DNA from: an uncultured Bacteroides sp.
GTDB lineage: Bacteria > Bacteroidota > Bacteroidia > Bacteroidales > Bacteroidaceae
Reading direction: 5' to 3'
Assembly (NCBI GenBank): GCA_947646015.1
Contig: CANSEY010000017.1
Span: 1-64,000 of the forward strand
DNA length: 64,000 nt
A program made the translations under genes and the position numbers. The notes under the pieces were generated by a model, which worked only from the letters and a program-made list of their open reading frames with translations, did no database searches and had not been told where the DNA came from. Numbering within the stretch: position 1 is the first letter of the stretch; the number at the start of each line of letters is the position of its first letter. Positions 54,356-63,853 of this stretch are shown here, in pieces.

Positions 54356-55579
54356 TTATTGTTTCAATTTCCCAATGATAAGAATGTCATTATCATTCTC
54401 GTGCAGACTATTTCGTAAATCGGTGGCCCGTTTACGTACGTCAGGCTCCAAATCTGTTTGGGTAAGAACTTTATCTAAAGCATCCATCAGTTCAAGAGGA
54501 TCATAAGAGATACAGACATAACCATTCTTCATAGCTAAAAAAAGATAAGATAAACCTAAAAGAGGATCAGTAAAACGATCAATGCGCCGTACATTGCCAT
54601 CCTTTTTCGAAACGCAAACATTAAAGGCTGGTAAACGAACAGAAGAAACACTTGAGGAAAGATCATTAGGATATAAAGTGACTTGCGCCCAATAACTCCT
54701 TGAAGTTTCATATAAAACAGTACAAGCACTTTGATTTTCAGAAGCAACATGATCTATTGTAAAGCGTGGAGTTATTATATTCTTTACTGCATCATAGTGA
54801 TACAAAGTATCAGGGCGAGTACGCAACATGGGGTCTTCAAAAATAGAAAAAGAAATCGCATCCACATTCCGACATGCCACTAAGCCATTACTGTAATCTC
54901 CAATTAAACCGTAATGATTTGCAGAAATCCGATGCACGATATCACCCTCCCTATTTTGCACCCAGCACACATTGTTACTAATTTCAAAATTGGAGTTCTC
55001 ATTCTCAGAAAATGGCAACCCCACTACAGTTACATGCTTTTTATCATGATCCATCCAAATACAAGGCTTATGTACTATTTCCTTGAAATGGATAGCTTCA
55101 TCTGACAGATAATTCCCCTTCAGGTCATAAGTAAGTATTTTATTTGCTCTTCCCGGACCTAAGTAAATACGTTTTTGTTTTTCATCTATCATACAGAAAT
55201 GTATCGTTTTGTACTCTCCAGGGCCCTGTCCTATACCACCAATATCCGCCACGTATTGACCTTTACGCGTAAACAACTTAATAGGAGATATAGCGTCTGG
55301 ATTCAGCAAGATATAATTATCTGATGCAAAGATCCCAAATGGATAGGTTTTAATAAGTGCCTCATCCCTATTCTCTAATTTAATGACTTCATATGACTCC
55401 ACTAAATCACTCAAAGACATCACTGTCCCTTCTGCTTTCTCTATTATACGCAAATCAACAGAACGAAAGGCGGAATCTTCTATTATATCCCCCTCTTTGG
55501 GTACAGATGAAGAACAGGAAGCAGACATCGCAACCGAAAAAAGAAAAAGAAACGAATAAAAAGAACGTCTTGTCTCCAT
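54356..55579 (-). CDS. 6-bladed beta-propeller lipoprotein (E)
   Basis: 407 residues, signal LFLFSVAMSASC. SYEVIKLENRDEALIKTYPF, LFTRKGQYVADIGGIGQGPG, and the end LRNSLHENDNDILIIGKLKQ match propeller D closely. It is the last complete member of the array, followed upstream by a 360-bp gap and remnants. An identical GQGPGE turn and DPLELMDALDKVL block support recent duplication. Confidence 0.83.
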   Translation of the reverse strand: METRRSFYSFLFLFSVAMSASCSSSVPKEGDIIEDSAFRSVDLRIIEKAEGTVMSLSDLVESYEVIKLENRDEALIKTYPFGIFASDNYILLNPDAISPIKLFTRKGQYVADIGGIGQGPGEYKTIHFCMIDEKQKRIYLGPGRANKILTYDLKGNYLSDEAIHFKEIVHKPCIWMDHDKKHVTVVGLPFSENENSNFEISNNVCWVQNREGDIVHRISANHYGLIGDYSNGLVACRNVDAISFSIFEDPMLRTRPDTLYHYDAVKNIITPRFTIDHVASENQSACTVLYETSRSYWAQVTLYPNDLSSSVSSVRLPAFNVCVSKKDGNVRRIDRFTDPLLGLSYLFLAMKNGYVCISYDPLELMDALDKVLTQTDLEPDVRKRATDLRNSLHENDNDILIIGKLKQ

Positions 55580-55941
55580 ATAAAATAGATTTTAGTTTAA
55601 AGCAAAATGCATACTGTTCAAAAAGTATATCGCAATGTACGAACAATTCGTAGAATATCATTTTTTCAGGGATATGTTTATTAGCACTATTAACAAAATT
55701 ACCAAAAAGCAAATGGTTCTTCAGAAGTATTAGTAATCAATTATAATGCTTACATTCAGGAATCTTTCCAATCAGCATTATCAAGAATATTTTATTTCCA
55801 TATATAAGAGATGCTATCTATCACCTATATTTATTGAAGATAGAAACACAATACTAAACTATTTCTCACTTTCATAAGAATCACTCAAAAGTAATAAATA
55901 TGTCCACGTTATAAATGTACGAGTCATCAATACAACGAAAT
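55580..55941. other. 362-bp gap without recognised features
   Basis: A/T-rich sequence between propeller E and the S41 remnant. I see no gene, RNA or clear hairpin. Open frames here are short and have no family-like content. Confidence 0.5.
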
Positions 55942-56274
55942 CTACTTTTCTTGTTTCGTAATGATAATTGCCTCCTCATATGCGGTATCTATTTTTTTCT
56001 TTATATCATTAATTTTAGGTTCCACGGTATAATCTACACGCCCCCCTACTCGTTGGGTAAGAGTAAAATCAAGATAATAGATTCCTATTCCAGAATAGAT
56101 TGTCCTACCTTCTCCGGGAAATGTAAAAAGTGAAATATTCCCATCTGCTCCTGAAGTGGAATTACCCACAGTTACCGTTCGTGGATTCATCTGTAGGACC
56201 ATAGTTGCATATTCAGAAAAACTTCGCGTCCATTCATTGACTAAAACTATGATTCTACCTTTAAAATGTTTTTT
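55942..56274 (-). pseudogene. C-terminal remnant of an S41 family peptidase
   Basis: From a stop codon near 56275 the minus-strand frame reads GRIIVLVNEWTRSFSEYATM, then MNPRTVTVGNSTSGADGNIS, FTFPGEGRTIYSGIGIYY and YTVEPKIND, up to the stop at 55942. This is the C-terminal third of a tail-specific (S41/CtpA-like) peptidase, including the catalytic Ser in the SFSEY region. The N-terminal part with signal and PDZ is missing. It is probably not functional. Confidence 0.8.
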
Positions 56275-56286
56275 TCATCACCAATA

Positions 56287-56568
56287 TTATTTTCTCAATT
56301 TAAGTAATACTAATATGGGATTATCTTCTTCATCAGCATTTACTACAATTGCTCTCAGCTTATCTTGCTTTTTTTTGTTCTGAATATCAGGGTGGGCAGC
56401 AAAATATTCTTCTGTCAGAATCTCTTTCATATCGGAAGGATTCACATATGCAAGCCAATAAGTTCCGCTACTACTCACAGATTGGGGATAAAAAGGAAGT
56501 CCCCCATCAATATCATTCTCAAAACCTTGGGCTAACGGAGTCCCTCTTTCATTCAAACAGATAGTCAT
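56287..56568 (-). pseudogene. C-terminal remnant of a propeller gene
   Basis: About 93 codons ending NADEEDNPILVLLKLRK, the array signature, with FENDIDGGLPFYPQSVSSS corresponding to the ITNDIDGG block of propellers B and C. No signal peptide and no N-terminal blades. It abuts the S41 remnant. Confidence 0.8.
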
Positions 56569-56718
56569 TGGTATTGAAATATCTCATAATTAATATTTAG
56601 CATCACATGTTTTGTCACACTTTTTCAACAGACCCTTCTTAAGGTAAAATAAACACAATTTTGCTAAATAAATCTCAAGGCTACTGTAATATATAATAAT
56701 AAAGAAAAACAGATAACT

Positions 56719-56726
56719 TATATTTG
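56719..56726 (+). promoter_or_regulatory. Candidate -7 box of ubb
   Basis: TATATTTG fits TAnnTTTG exactly, 30 bp before the ubb ATG. No TTTG is found at -33. Confidence 0.45.
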
Positions 56727-56755
56727 TCCCATATTATTTTTAAATATAAAAACAA

Positions 56756-57067
56756 ATGAGATTTATTAAACAAGTACTTTTGACTATAACATTATGTAAC
56801 ATAATGTTATTTGCATTGCCATCTACTGTAAATGCAATGCAAGTTTTTATAAAAAACAGATATGGCTGGACCATAACATTAGAGGTATCACCTACTGATA
56901 CTGTAGAAAACGTAAAACAAAAAATTCAGGATAAAGAAGGTTTTCCACCTGATAAAATAAGGCTTATATATGGAGGAAAACAAATGGAAGATGGACGAAC
57001 TTTAGCAGATTATAATGTTCAAAAAGACTCAACTATATTAATTTGCATAAGAGATGTCGACTGTTAA
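56756..57067 (+). CDS. ubb: Secreted ubiquitin homologue BfUbb (interbacterial toxin)
   Basis: 103 residues: a signal peptide (1-27, ending STVNA) followed by a 76-residue ubiquitin domain, the same length as eukaryotic ubiquitin. It begins [17 protein letters not shown] and contains [20 protein letters not shown] and [13 protein letters not shown]. The C-terminal GlyGly is replaced: the mature protein ends CIRDVDC, with cysteines at mature positions 70 and 76. Published work on this protein reports that it is secreted, kills some B. fragilis strains by binding an essential periplasmic peptidyl-prolyl isomerase, and uses a C-terminal disulfide for this contact. No conjugation is possible without GlyGly. 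A eukaryotic origin by transfer is likely. Confidence 0.97.
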   Translation: MRFIKQVLLTITLCNIMLFALPSTVNAMQVFIKNRYGWTITLEVSPTDTVENVKQKIQDKEGFPPDKIRLIYGGKQMEDGRTLADYNVQKDSTILICIRDVDC

Positions 57068-57173
57068 CACTAAGAAAGAAAATATAAAAAAGCATGTCAT
57101 TATTAACAACATTAATTTTTACAGACTATAAAAATTAACTTTAAGATATATGACACCGTTCTAAATTACGCAT

Positions 57174-57212
57174 AAATAGAAAACTACAATTTCGTCTTGT
57201 GGTTTTCTATTT
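57174..57212 (+). terminator. Terminator of ubb
   Basis: AAATAGAAAACTACA pairs with TGTGGTTTTCTATTT (one wobble) around a 9-nt loop, 106 bp after the ubb stop. Confidence 0.65.
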
Positions 57213-58377
57213 GCTTTACAACTCCCATTTATAGTATCATACAGACACGGTATTAACAGGACATTCTGTCGATCATTAATATGAGACACAATTTTTCCAA
57301 TAGCGTGTTTAACTGAAAACTTCGTTTTCGGTTTTTACATCACTTTTCTATAGAAACAAACTCACATTTTACAAACCGATAAATAGGCATATTATAGGCT
57401 AAATGTTTTTTTCGTAAAACTCTAAGTTAATCTTATTATCAACATACTTTATTCTGACCTTTACCTAATATAATCAGAGAACTTTAGAAGTATATTTATT
57501 TCGGTAAACACATAGGTATTTTCTTAGATTCTGTTTTTCAATACTCCATTTTACAGAGAAAAAAGTAGATATTTCATATCTAGTATAAAATTCACAGTCC
57601 GCATTGTTAGCATTGATAAAATTTACCTTTAAAGTTCTTATTTTCCATCTATTTCTGCACAGGCAGACACTCTCTCTCAGAGGTGTTTTTATTGAAAAGT
57701 TTGAAATGGGAAACATTCAATAAAAAAATTGTATTTATTGACCTTAGCACAAAACTTCACTCTTTTACTTTTTTATAGAATGGATATAATACCTGTTCAC
57801 ACTTGCTATACGGTCACTTATCTTAAAGTCATTAAATAAGAGGTTTCTCTAAAATAGCTGGAGTTATTTTGTTTTCAGTATATTGATACATGAAAGCTTC
57901 TGCTTAATTTTTTTGCAATAAACCGGATAGACACGCTTCAACATTGTCATATCTGTTTAATATACAGCAGATATAGAGCACCACACTATTCAAAATATAA
58001 TGACGTAACTACTCCTGATAATTCTTACAGCAATTTATTGTCTACAAAGAAACACATACGATCTTATAGCAAATGACGATGGTCGTATATAACTTATTCG
58101 ATAAATAGGGACACCAATGTATACCCCAAATATCTTAGAAAGACTATAATATCTATTTTATACGTCACAGAGAAAAACGCAAAGAAAAAATGAGAATGTC
58201 CCAATTTCATCATATTGAAAAATCTTTTATTTTTTCTCATTAAGTCGAACTCAGCAAGGTATAAACTAACTTTATTCCGAAAATATACTATATATCTAAT
58301 CTCTATCCTTTTAAAGTCTATTTCCATCGTTTTGCCATTCCCTTTTATTTAAGCAGAAATAAATTAGGAATACAAAA

Positions 58378-58406
58378 GCCAACTAATCCATAGTAGATTA
58401 ATTGGC
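58378..58406 (-). terminator. Terminator downstream of mutL
   Basis: Minus strand GCCAATTAATC / GATTAGTTGGC stem with one wobble, followed by TTTTG. It is about 140 bp after the mutL stop. Confidence 0.6.
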
Positions 58407-58544
58407 CTAATTCATTTTATTTTCGGGAATTATTAATTCATCAAAACAACAAAAAAGACAAAAAATAGAATAAACTCATCTATATAAAAGAAACAGAATG
58501 CAGTCGACGTAATACTTATTCTGATAAGTACAGAAGAATGATAA

Positions 58545-60422
58545 TTACCGGAAAAGCTTATCGATCTCTTCTTCTTTTATGGTAGTCAACACCACGCGTC
58601 CGTCCGGCGTATAGTTGGGTGAAGGACAGGCAAACAGATTATCGACCAAACTGACCATCTCTTCGTTGCTCAGCACCTGCCCATAGACAATGGCAGCCGC
58701 ACGGGCAAGAGTCAACGCAAGGATATCCTGAATTTCTTCTTTGACATCATTGCCTTTCTCCATAGCGGTGTGCAGCATGCTACGTACCAAATCGACCGGA
58801 TTCAGCCCGTCGATGCCTGAAGGTACTCCGTTAATGGCATAGCTGCCGCCACCAAGATCACTGAGATCAAAGCCCACTGCGGATAAATCGTCCATGATAC
58901 TTTGCAACACAGCCGCCTCGGAAGCCGGAAGTTGCAGGATTTCCGGGAAAAGAACACCTTGTGAGAATCCCTGCTTCTGCTGAATCTGGGCACGATAACG
59001 GTCAAAGAGCACACGGATATGTGCGCGATGCTGATCGATCAACATCAATCCGGACTTCACGGACGTAAGGATGAAGCGCCCTTTGAACTGCAAATGCTGC
59101 GTACCTTTTTCAATCACGGCCGGCTCACCGGCATAAAGAGTTTCGGGAGCCGCTGTAGCAATGCTCTCTTCTTCGATCACCGCAAACTCTTCCGATTCAG
59201 GATCGGAGTCGGAGAAAGGCTGATTCATCTTACTGGCTTTCTCAAGACCGCCATACAAATCTTCCCAGTCCACTTTCGGACGGGAGTAGTTGCCTCCACC
59301 GGAAGAAGAGGAGGGCTTGAACGGGTTGAAATCGGAATTGAAATGTACCTTAGGCGGCGCGGGAGGCAGATTCTGCTCAAAAGCAGGAATATCGGGCATG
59401 TCCTCCGTGTCGAAATCGATAGAAGGGACAGCATTGAACTTGCCCAATGACTCCTTGATCGAAGCAGAAAGAATCTGCCAGATAGCCTGCTCGTTTTCAA
59501 ATTTGATCTCTGTTTTGGTAGGATGGATATTCACATCGATGTTGGCAGGATCGACTTCAAAGTAAATGAAATAAGAAATCTGTTCGCCTGCGGGAATCAA
59601 CTGTTCGTAAGCATCCATCACTGCCTTATGGAAATAAGGATGACGCATATAGCGCCCGTTCACAAAGAAATACTGATGGGCGCCTTTCTTACGGGCTGTT
59701 TCGGGTTTGGCTACATAACCCGAAACTTTCACCATTGTAGTGTTGACTTCTACACTGAGCAGTTGTTGGTTAAGTTTCTTGCCAAAAACAGAAAGAATAC
59801 GTTGCCGCAAATGGCAAGCGGGAAGATTGAACAGTTCGGAGTCATTGCTATACAGTGAAAAAGCAACCTCAGGATGTACCAGGGCAATACGTTCAAATTC
59901 GGCCAGAATATTACTGAGCTCGGTGGAGTTAGCCTTCAGAAACTTACGCCGGGCAGGAATATTGAAAAAGAGATTCTTAATAGAAAAATTGCTTCCTTTG
60001 GGACAAGACACCGCTTCCTGACTCTCCACTTTGGAACCCGCAATGATAATCTTGGTTCCCAGCTCTTCGGATTCGGGACGTGTCTTCAGCTCGACCTGAG
60101 CAACGGCGGCAATGGAAGCCAATGCTTCACCGCGAAACCCCATCGTGCGAAGAGCAAACAGATCGGATGCTTCACGGATCTTTGAAGTGGCATGCCGCTC
60201 GAAAGAGAGGCGTGCATCGGTTTCGGACATTCCCTTACCGTCATCAATCACCTGTATACAGGTTTTACCTGCATCGGTGACCAACACATGAATATTCTGC
60301 GCCTCAGCATCAATGGCATTTTCGACTAACTCTTTGATGACAGATGCCGGACGTTGTATCACCTCTCCGGCAGCTATCTGGTTGGCAACCGAATCGGGTA
60401 ATAAATGAATGATATCGCTCAT
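58545..60422 (-). CDS. mutL: DNA mismatch repair protein MutL
   Basis: 625 residues. The N-terminal GHKL ATPase (1-330) has [33 protein letters not shown] and [13 protein letters not shown] Pro/Ser/Asp-rich linker (about 330-430) leads to the C-terminal dimerisation domain, with [17 protein letters not shown]. The endonuclease motif DQHA..E....E of many MutL proteins is altered here (DQHRAHI, no glutamate). The C-terminal [11 protein letters not shown] is the other conserved element. MutL couples MutS mismatch recognition to strand removal. It is the downstream gene of a four-gene core cluster ending the window. Confidence 0.95.
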   Translation of the reverse strand: MSDIIHLLPDSVANQIAAGEVIQRPASVIKELVENAIDAEAQNIHVLVTDAGKTCIQVIDDGKGMSETDARLSFERHATSKIREASDLFALRTMGFRGEALASIAAVAQVELKTRPESEELGTKIIIAGSKVESQEAVSCPKGSNFSIKNLFFNIPARRKFLKANSTELSNILAEFERIALVHPEVAFSLYSNDSELFNLPACHLRQRILSVFGKKLNQQLLSVEVNTTMVKVSGYVAKPETARKKGAHQYFFVNGRYMRHPYFHKAVMDAYEQLIPAGEQISYFIYFEVDPANIDVNIHPTKTEIKFENEQAIWQILSASIKESLGKFNAVPSIDFDTEDMPDIPAFEQNLPPAPPKVHFNSDFNPFKPSSSSGGGNYSRPKVDWEDLYGGLEKASKMNQPFSDSDPESEEFAVIEEESIATAAPETLYAGEPAVIEKGTQHLQFKGRFILTSVKSGLMLIDQHRAHIRVLFDRYRAQIQQKQGFSQGVLFPEILQLPASEAAVLQSIMDDLSAVGFDLSDLGGGSYAINGVPSGIDGLNPVDLVRSMLHTAMEKGNDVKEEIQDILALTLARAAAIVYGQVLSNEEMVSLVDNLFACPSPNYTPDGRVVLTTIKEEEIDKLFR

Positions 60423-60458
60423 AATAGATTTAGCTTTGACTGTTTTAGTTTATAGGAC

Positions 60459-60755
60459 TTAGAAAGACCAACTGCCGGTCTGCAAATAATGCCACAGAAA
60501 AATAAGCAGGGCAATGATAGCCAGAATTACTCCCAAATGGGCGGGTTTACGTCCGCTCTCTTTACGACGCTTCAGGTGTGTGGTACCTTCGATAAACTTC
60601 CCGCGAATATCTTCGGGAGAAAATTCTTTCTCGGGCAATATTCCCAGATCACGCTTGGCATCTTCTTCCATTTTTGCCAGTTTTTCTTTCCTCTCGTCCA
60701 CATAGATATATTGATGATTAAATCCACGCGGCTTTCGTACATTGAACATTCCCAT
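60459..60755 (-). CDS. Small conserved membrane protein
   Basis: 98 residues. A basic N-terminal part (MGMFNVRKPRGFNHQYIYVD) and a charged middle precede one C-terminal membrane helix (about 72-90, LGVILAIIALLIFLWHYL). It is not a lipoprotein and has no signal peptide, so it is probably a tail-anchored inner-membrane protein. I do not know a function. It lies between mutL and the OstA-like gene, 2-3 bp from the latter, a position that looks operonic. Confidence 0.75.
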   Translation of the reverse strand: MGMFNVRKPRGFNHQYIYVDERKEKLAKMEEDAKRDLGILPEKEFSPEDIRGKFIEGTTHLKRRKESGRKPAHLGVILAIIALLIFLWHYLQTGSWSF

Positions 60756-60757
60756 AG

Positions 60758-62461
60758 CTATTTCATATTAATTATTTCACGTTTCGGACCACTAATAGCT
60801 TTACGTTCGGTTTTACGCAAAGCCTCACCGGCCTTTTTCCCTCTCCAGTTGAAAATGTCTTCTTTACTTAAAGGACGGACATAATCAAACCAACTAAAGG
60901 TGGGCAGTTTCATTTTGTCGGGCGGAATCTGATTCATCGGATAAAGTGTACCATTCGACTTTGGACTCATTACCATTCTCTCCATTTTCCGATCCTTAAG
61001 ATACATATTTAGCAAACTGGTTTCGGATGTGTTCATGCCAATCATCGTACTATCTTGCTCCTGAGGATAATAAACTACCAGGACATTTCCTATCACATCT
61101 ACCTTGCGAGCTTCACCTTCGGCAAAGTAAGCCTTGATCTCTTTTCCCGAAATCTGATTAAAATGAATGGAGTCTTTCTGTTCTACCGTAAGTGCCTGAT
61201 TGATGATATGGGCCCAATCAATCGTACTGTCATTCATATAGACCTTAATCTCTTCACCCAACAGTTGTTGCCCTTCGTTCCAAAGAATAGGATCGCGATA
61301 CATAGTAAGGCAGGAATCTTTCGTATTGAAAACCAAAGAGTCGCAAACACCCTGCAAATCGATGCTGTACATACGCACTTTGTGGAAAGCACGCATCTCA
61401 CGGAAAAGAGAATCTGTGTCAAGATTATAGCTATTCATCAGTAATGTATCGGCATGCATGAAAAGACTGTCGCCACGCGAATAATCCACAGCCACGGCAC
61501 GCTTGGTGGCGAGGGCATTCTGCTTCAGCTCGTCATAATAACAATAATCGCCGGTAAGCATGTTCTTATTCACCGTATCATTCATCTGCACATTATCGAA
61601 CGCTTCGCCATAGCCGGCTTTACGGTCATAGAAAAGGCTGTCTCCGGTCAATCGCTTGCCATCATTGGTCAGTACTGAGCGATCCAGCAGCTCGGCTTGT
61701 CCGGAAACCGTATTGTAAATGCCACGTTCGGAGTAGATGTGATTTTGTTCACTGACAATATCAGAGGGTCCCAGGATGGTGGCAATCTTCGTATCCGTGC
61801 TATACTTCAGGGTATCGGAAGTCAGTACAAAACGGGGATTAACAAGCTTGACGTCGTGATTGAAAACGGATAGTTTGGTGGCGGGACTGTATTCGCCCCA
61901 ATCAGAAGTCAGCACGTTTTCTTCATCCATCAAGGTGCCTCCATCAAAATAATAGCCCAAATTGTACAAACGGTCATAATTCAGACTATCTGTCAACAGG
62001 GTAGTATTCCGGTTGATCATTTTTACATTCTCACGAAGCTGCGCTATCTGGGTCATGCCGTCATAAAACAGATAATCACCATAGATGAAAAGGGTATCCC
62101 CCTGCTCCATACGTACATTACTGAATGCTTCGAAAGAATTGGTTTTCTCGTAAATCAAGGCACTGTCACAATACATGTACATGCTGTCATGACGCAACTT
62201 GACCGAACCGATCAGCACCTGAACATCGGGGCGGGCCAACTTATCGGCCTGTCCCTGATCGGCATGAAGCAAGTCGACACGTGTTTTCTTTTTACCCTGT
62301 GCCTTTTCCGGTTCAACTTTCTGCTCCGGCTGCGCTTTCTTGTCATGCTGAGGTTTCTTGTCCTGAGCCATCAGAAAACATACAGCAAGCAGGCATAGAG
62401 TACCCGCTAAGAGAAATCTATGCCTGCCTTGGAATTTATTTTCTTTATTGAATCTAAACAT
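60758..62461 (-). CDS. OstA/LptA-like protein
   Basis: 567 residues with a signal peptide (FLLAGTLCLLAVCFLMAQD). After a Lys/Gln/Pro-rich linker the chain is built of LptA/OstA-like repeats: VLIGSVKLRHDSMYMYCDS, NVRMEQGDTLFIYGDYLFYD, NVKMINRNTTLLTDSLNYDR, and FVLTSDTLKYSTDTKIAT. Such beta-jellyroll proteins carry lipopolysaccharide across the periplasm or line its route. It is longer than E. coli LptA (185), as usual in Bacteroidetes. It is directly downstream of a SurA-type chaperone gene, which supports an outer-membrane biogenesis role. Confidence 0.85.
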   Translation of the reverse strand: MFRFNKENKFQGRHRFLLAGTLCLLAVCFLMAQDKKPQHDKKAQPEQKVEPEKAQGKKKTRVDLLHADQGQADKLARPDVQVLIGSVKLRHDSMYMYCDSALIYEKTNSFEAFSNVRMEQGDTLFIYGDYLFYDGMTQIAQLRENVKMINRNTTLLTDSLNYDRLYNLGYYFDGGTLMDEENVLTSDWGEYSPATKLSVFNHDVKLVNPRFVLTSDTLKYSTDTKIATILGPSDIVSEQNHIYSERGIYNTVSGQAELLDRSVLTNDGKRLTGDSLFYDRKAGYGEAFDNVQMNDTVNKNMLTGDYCYYDELKQNALATKRAVAVDYSRGDSLFMHADTLLMNSYNLDTDSLFREMRAFHKVRMYSIDLQGVCDSLVFNTKDSCLTMYRDPILWNEGQQLLGEEIKVYMNDSTIDWAHIINQALTVEQKDSIHFNQISGKEIKAYFAEGEARKVDVIGNVLVVYYPQEQDSTMIGMNTSETSLLNMYLKDRKMERMVMSPKSNGTLYPMNQIPPDKMKLPTFSWFDYVRPLSKEDIFNWRGKKAGEALRKTERKAISGPKREIINMK

Positions 62462-62473
62462 ATCAAAATAGGA

Positions 62474-63844
62474 TCAGTCTTTTTTAATCCACCCCGGATA
62501 TTTAAAATCGCAACGCTGCCATGCCGGATTAATACGTACGTATGTATGCTTCTGTTTTTCAACGATCCATTTCTGCAACGCTTCTTCGCGACGCTTGTCG
62601 AGCACGATTTCTTTCAGGTTCTGGTAGTCATCGGTGATCGTGGCTTTATGCCCGTTGATACGTGACTTCAGTTTAACAATGGCACAAACTTCCTTACCAT
62701 CTTTAGGATTGACCATCGTAAAAGCTTTGGAAATCTCACCGATATTCATTTTATCCACCACTTTAGCAATCTCCTGCGGCAAATCCTGCATTTCGAATTT
62801 AGCGGTCTGGTTCTGCGGGTTCTGCATCAGACCGTGGTTATTGCGCGTATCTTTGTCCTGAGACAAAGCAGAAGCAGCCTGATCAAACGTAAACTTATCG
62901 CTACGGATATCGTTGGCAATAGAGTCGAGACGCGCATTGGCTTCATCCAACTCCTTATCCGACACTTTGGGCTTCAACAGGATATGACGGGTGTTGATAC
63001 GGTCGCCACGTTTTTCGATCAACTGGATGATATGGAAACCATACTCAGACTCTACGATTTTAGAGATCTTCTTGGTATCCTGCAAGTTGAAAGCGACATT
63101 GGCGTATTCGGGAACCATCTGCCCTTTACCCATAAAACCGGTTTCACCACCTTTGATAGCAGAGCCGCGATCTTCGGAATACAGCAGGGCAAGCGTAGAG
63201 AAATCACTTTCACCCTTATTGATACGGTCGGTGTATTCACGCAAGCGTCTTTTTACATCTTCAATTTCGGCAACAGGTATTTTAGGCTGCTGCGTAATAA
63301 TCTGTACTTCTACCTGGGTGGGGACGTAAGGAATACTGTCCTGGGGAAGCTCCTTAAAGTAACGGCGTACTTCCGCCGGAGTCACTTTGATATCACCTAC
63401 CAGTTTCTGCTGCATCCTTTGTACAATCAATCCGTCACGGGCATTCTCGCGCATGGCTTCACGAATCTGTGTAGAGGTCTTATTAAACTCTGCTTCCATT
63501 CTTTCTCTGCTACCCAAAGCCTGAATATAATTACTGATCTGATAGTCGACACGCTGTATGACTTCTGCCTCGGGCACTTCAATACTGTCGAGCACAGCCT
63601 GGTGCATATAAAGTTTCTGTACGGCCAACTCTTCGGGAATCACACAATAAGGATCACCATCAAACTTACGCCCTTCATACAAAGCGGCCAGTCGTGCTTC
63701 TTCCACATCGGACTTCAGGATAGCTTCGTCGCCAATGACCCAAACCACTTCGTCAATCACATTGTCCTGTGCATAGGATGCCACGTTAGCAACCAGTGCC
63801 AGGGCAAACATAACAACAAACTTAAAGTTCACAAACTTCTTCAT
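62474..63844 (-). CDS. Essential SurA-type peptidyl-prolyl isomerase (target of BfUbb; Glu119 allele)
   Basis: 456 residues with signal peptide (LALVANVASYA-Q). The N-terminal SurA-like chaperone domain (about 28-170) is followed by two parvulin domains (about 175-275 with FSTLALLYSEDRGSAIKGGE; 280-390 with TRHILLKPKVSD, then FTFDQAASALSQDKDTRNN). Such proteins fold outer-membrane proteins in the periplasm. Codon 119 (63490-63488, GAG) encodes Glu in GSRERMEAEFNK. Published work on BfUbb reports Tyr119 in sensitive strains and Glu119 in resistant ones; by that reading this strain is immune to its own toxin. That this gene is the same PPIase is inferred from its residue numbering and family. 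Confidence 0.88.
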   Translation of the reverse strand: MKKFVNFKFVVMFALALVANVASYAQDNVIDEVVWVIGDEAILKSDVEEARLAALYEGRKFDGDPYCVIPEELAVQKLYMHQAVLDSIEVPEAEVIQRVDYQISNYIQALGSRERMEAEFNKTSTQIREAMRENARDGLIVQRMQQKLVGDIKVTPAEVRRYFKELPQDSIPYVPTQVEVQIITQQPKIPVAEIEDVKRRLREYTDRINKGESDFSTLALLYSEDRGSAIKGGETGFMGKGQMVPEYANVAFNLQDTKKISKIVESEYGFHIIQLIEKRGDRINTRHILLKPKVSDKELDEANARLDSIANDIRSDKFTFDQAASALSQDKDTRNNHGLMQNPQNQTAKFEMQDLPQEIAKVVDKMNIGEISKAFTMVNPKDGKEVCAIVKLKSRINGHKATITDDYQNLKEIVLDKRREEALQKWIVEKQKHTYVRINPAWQRCDFKYPGWIKKD

Positions 63845-63853
63845 TCTGTGTAT

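Larger units (their letters stand above)
57068..58544. other. 1.48-kb region without a convincing gene
   Basis: Strongly A/T-rich. Apart from hairpins at 57174-57212, 57312-57332 and 58378-58406 I find nothing. Two open frames (57474-57716 and 58094-58327, both minus) have no recognisable content or signal. It may be decayed transferred DNA. Confidence 0.55.

Noticed and set aside
56756-57067. A bacterial ubiquitin conjugation system around ubb
   Set aside because: No E1-, E2-, E3- or deubiquitinase-like gene is nearby, the protein has a signal peptide, and its C-terminus is CIRDVDC instead of GlyGly, so it cannot be activated or conjugated.
57474-58327. Two open frames (80 and 77 codons, minus strand) as genes
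   Set aside because: Low-complexity, basic/aromatic content typical of A/T-rich noncoding DNA; no signal peptide, motif, promoter or neighbour support.
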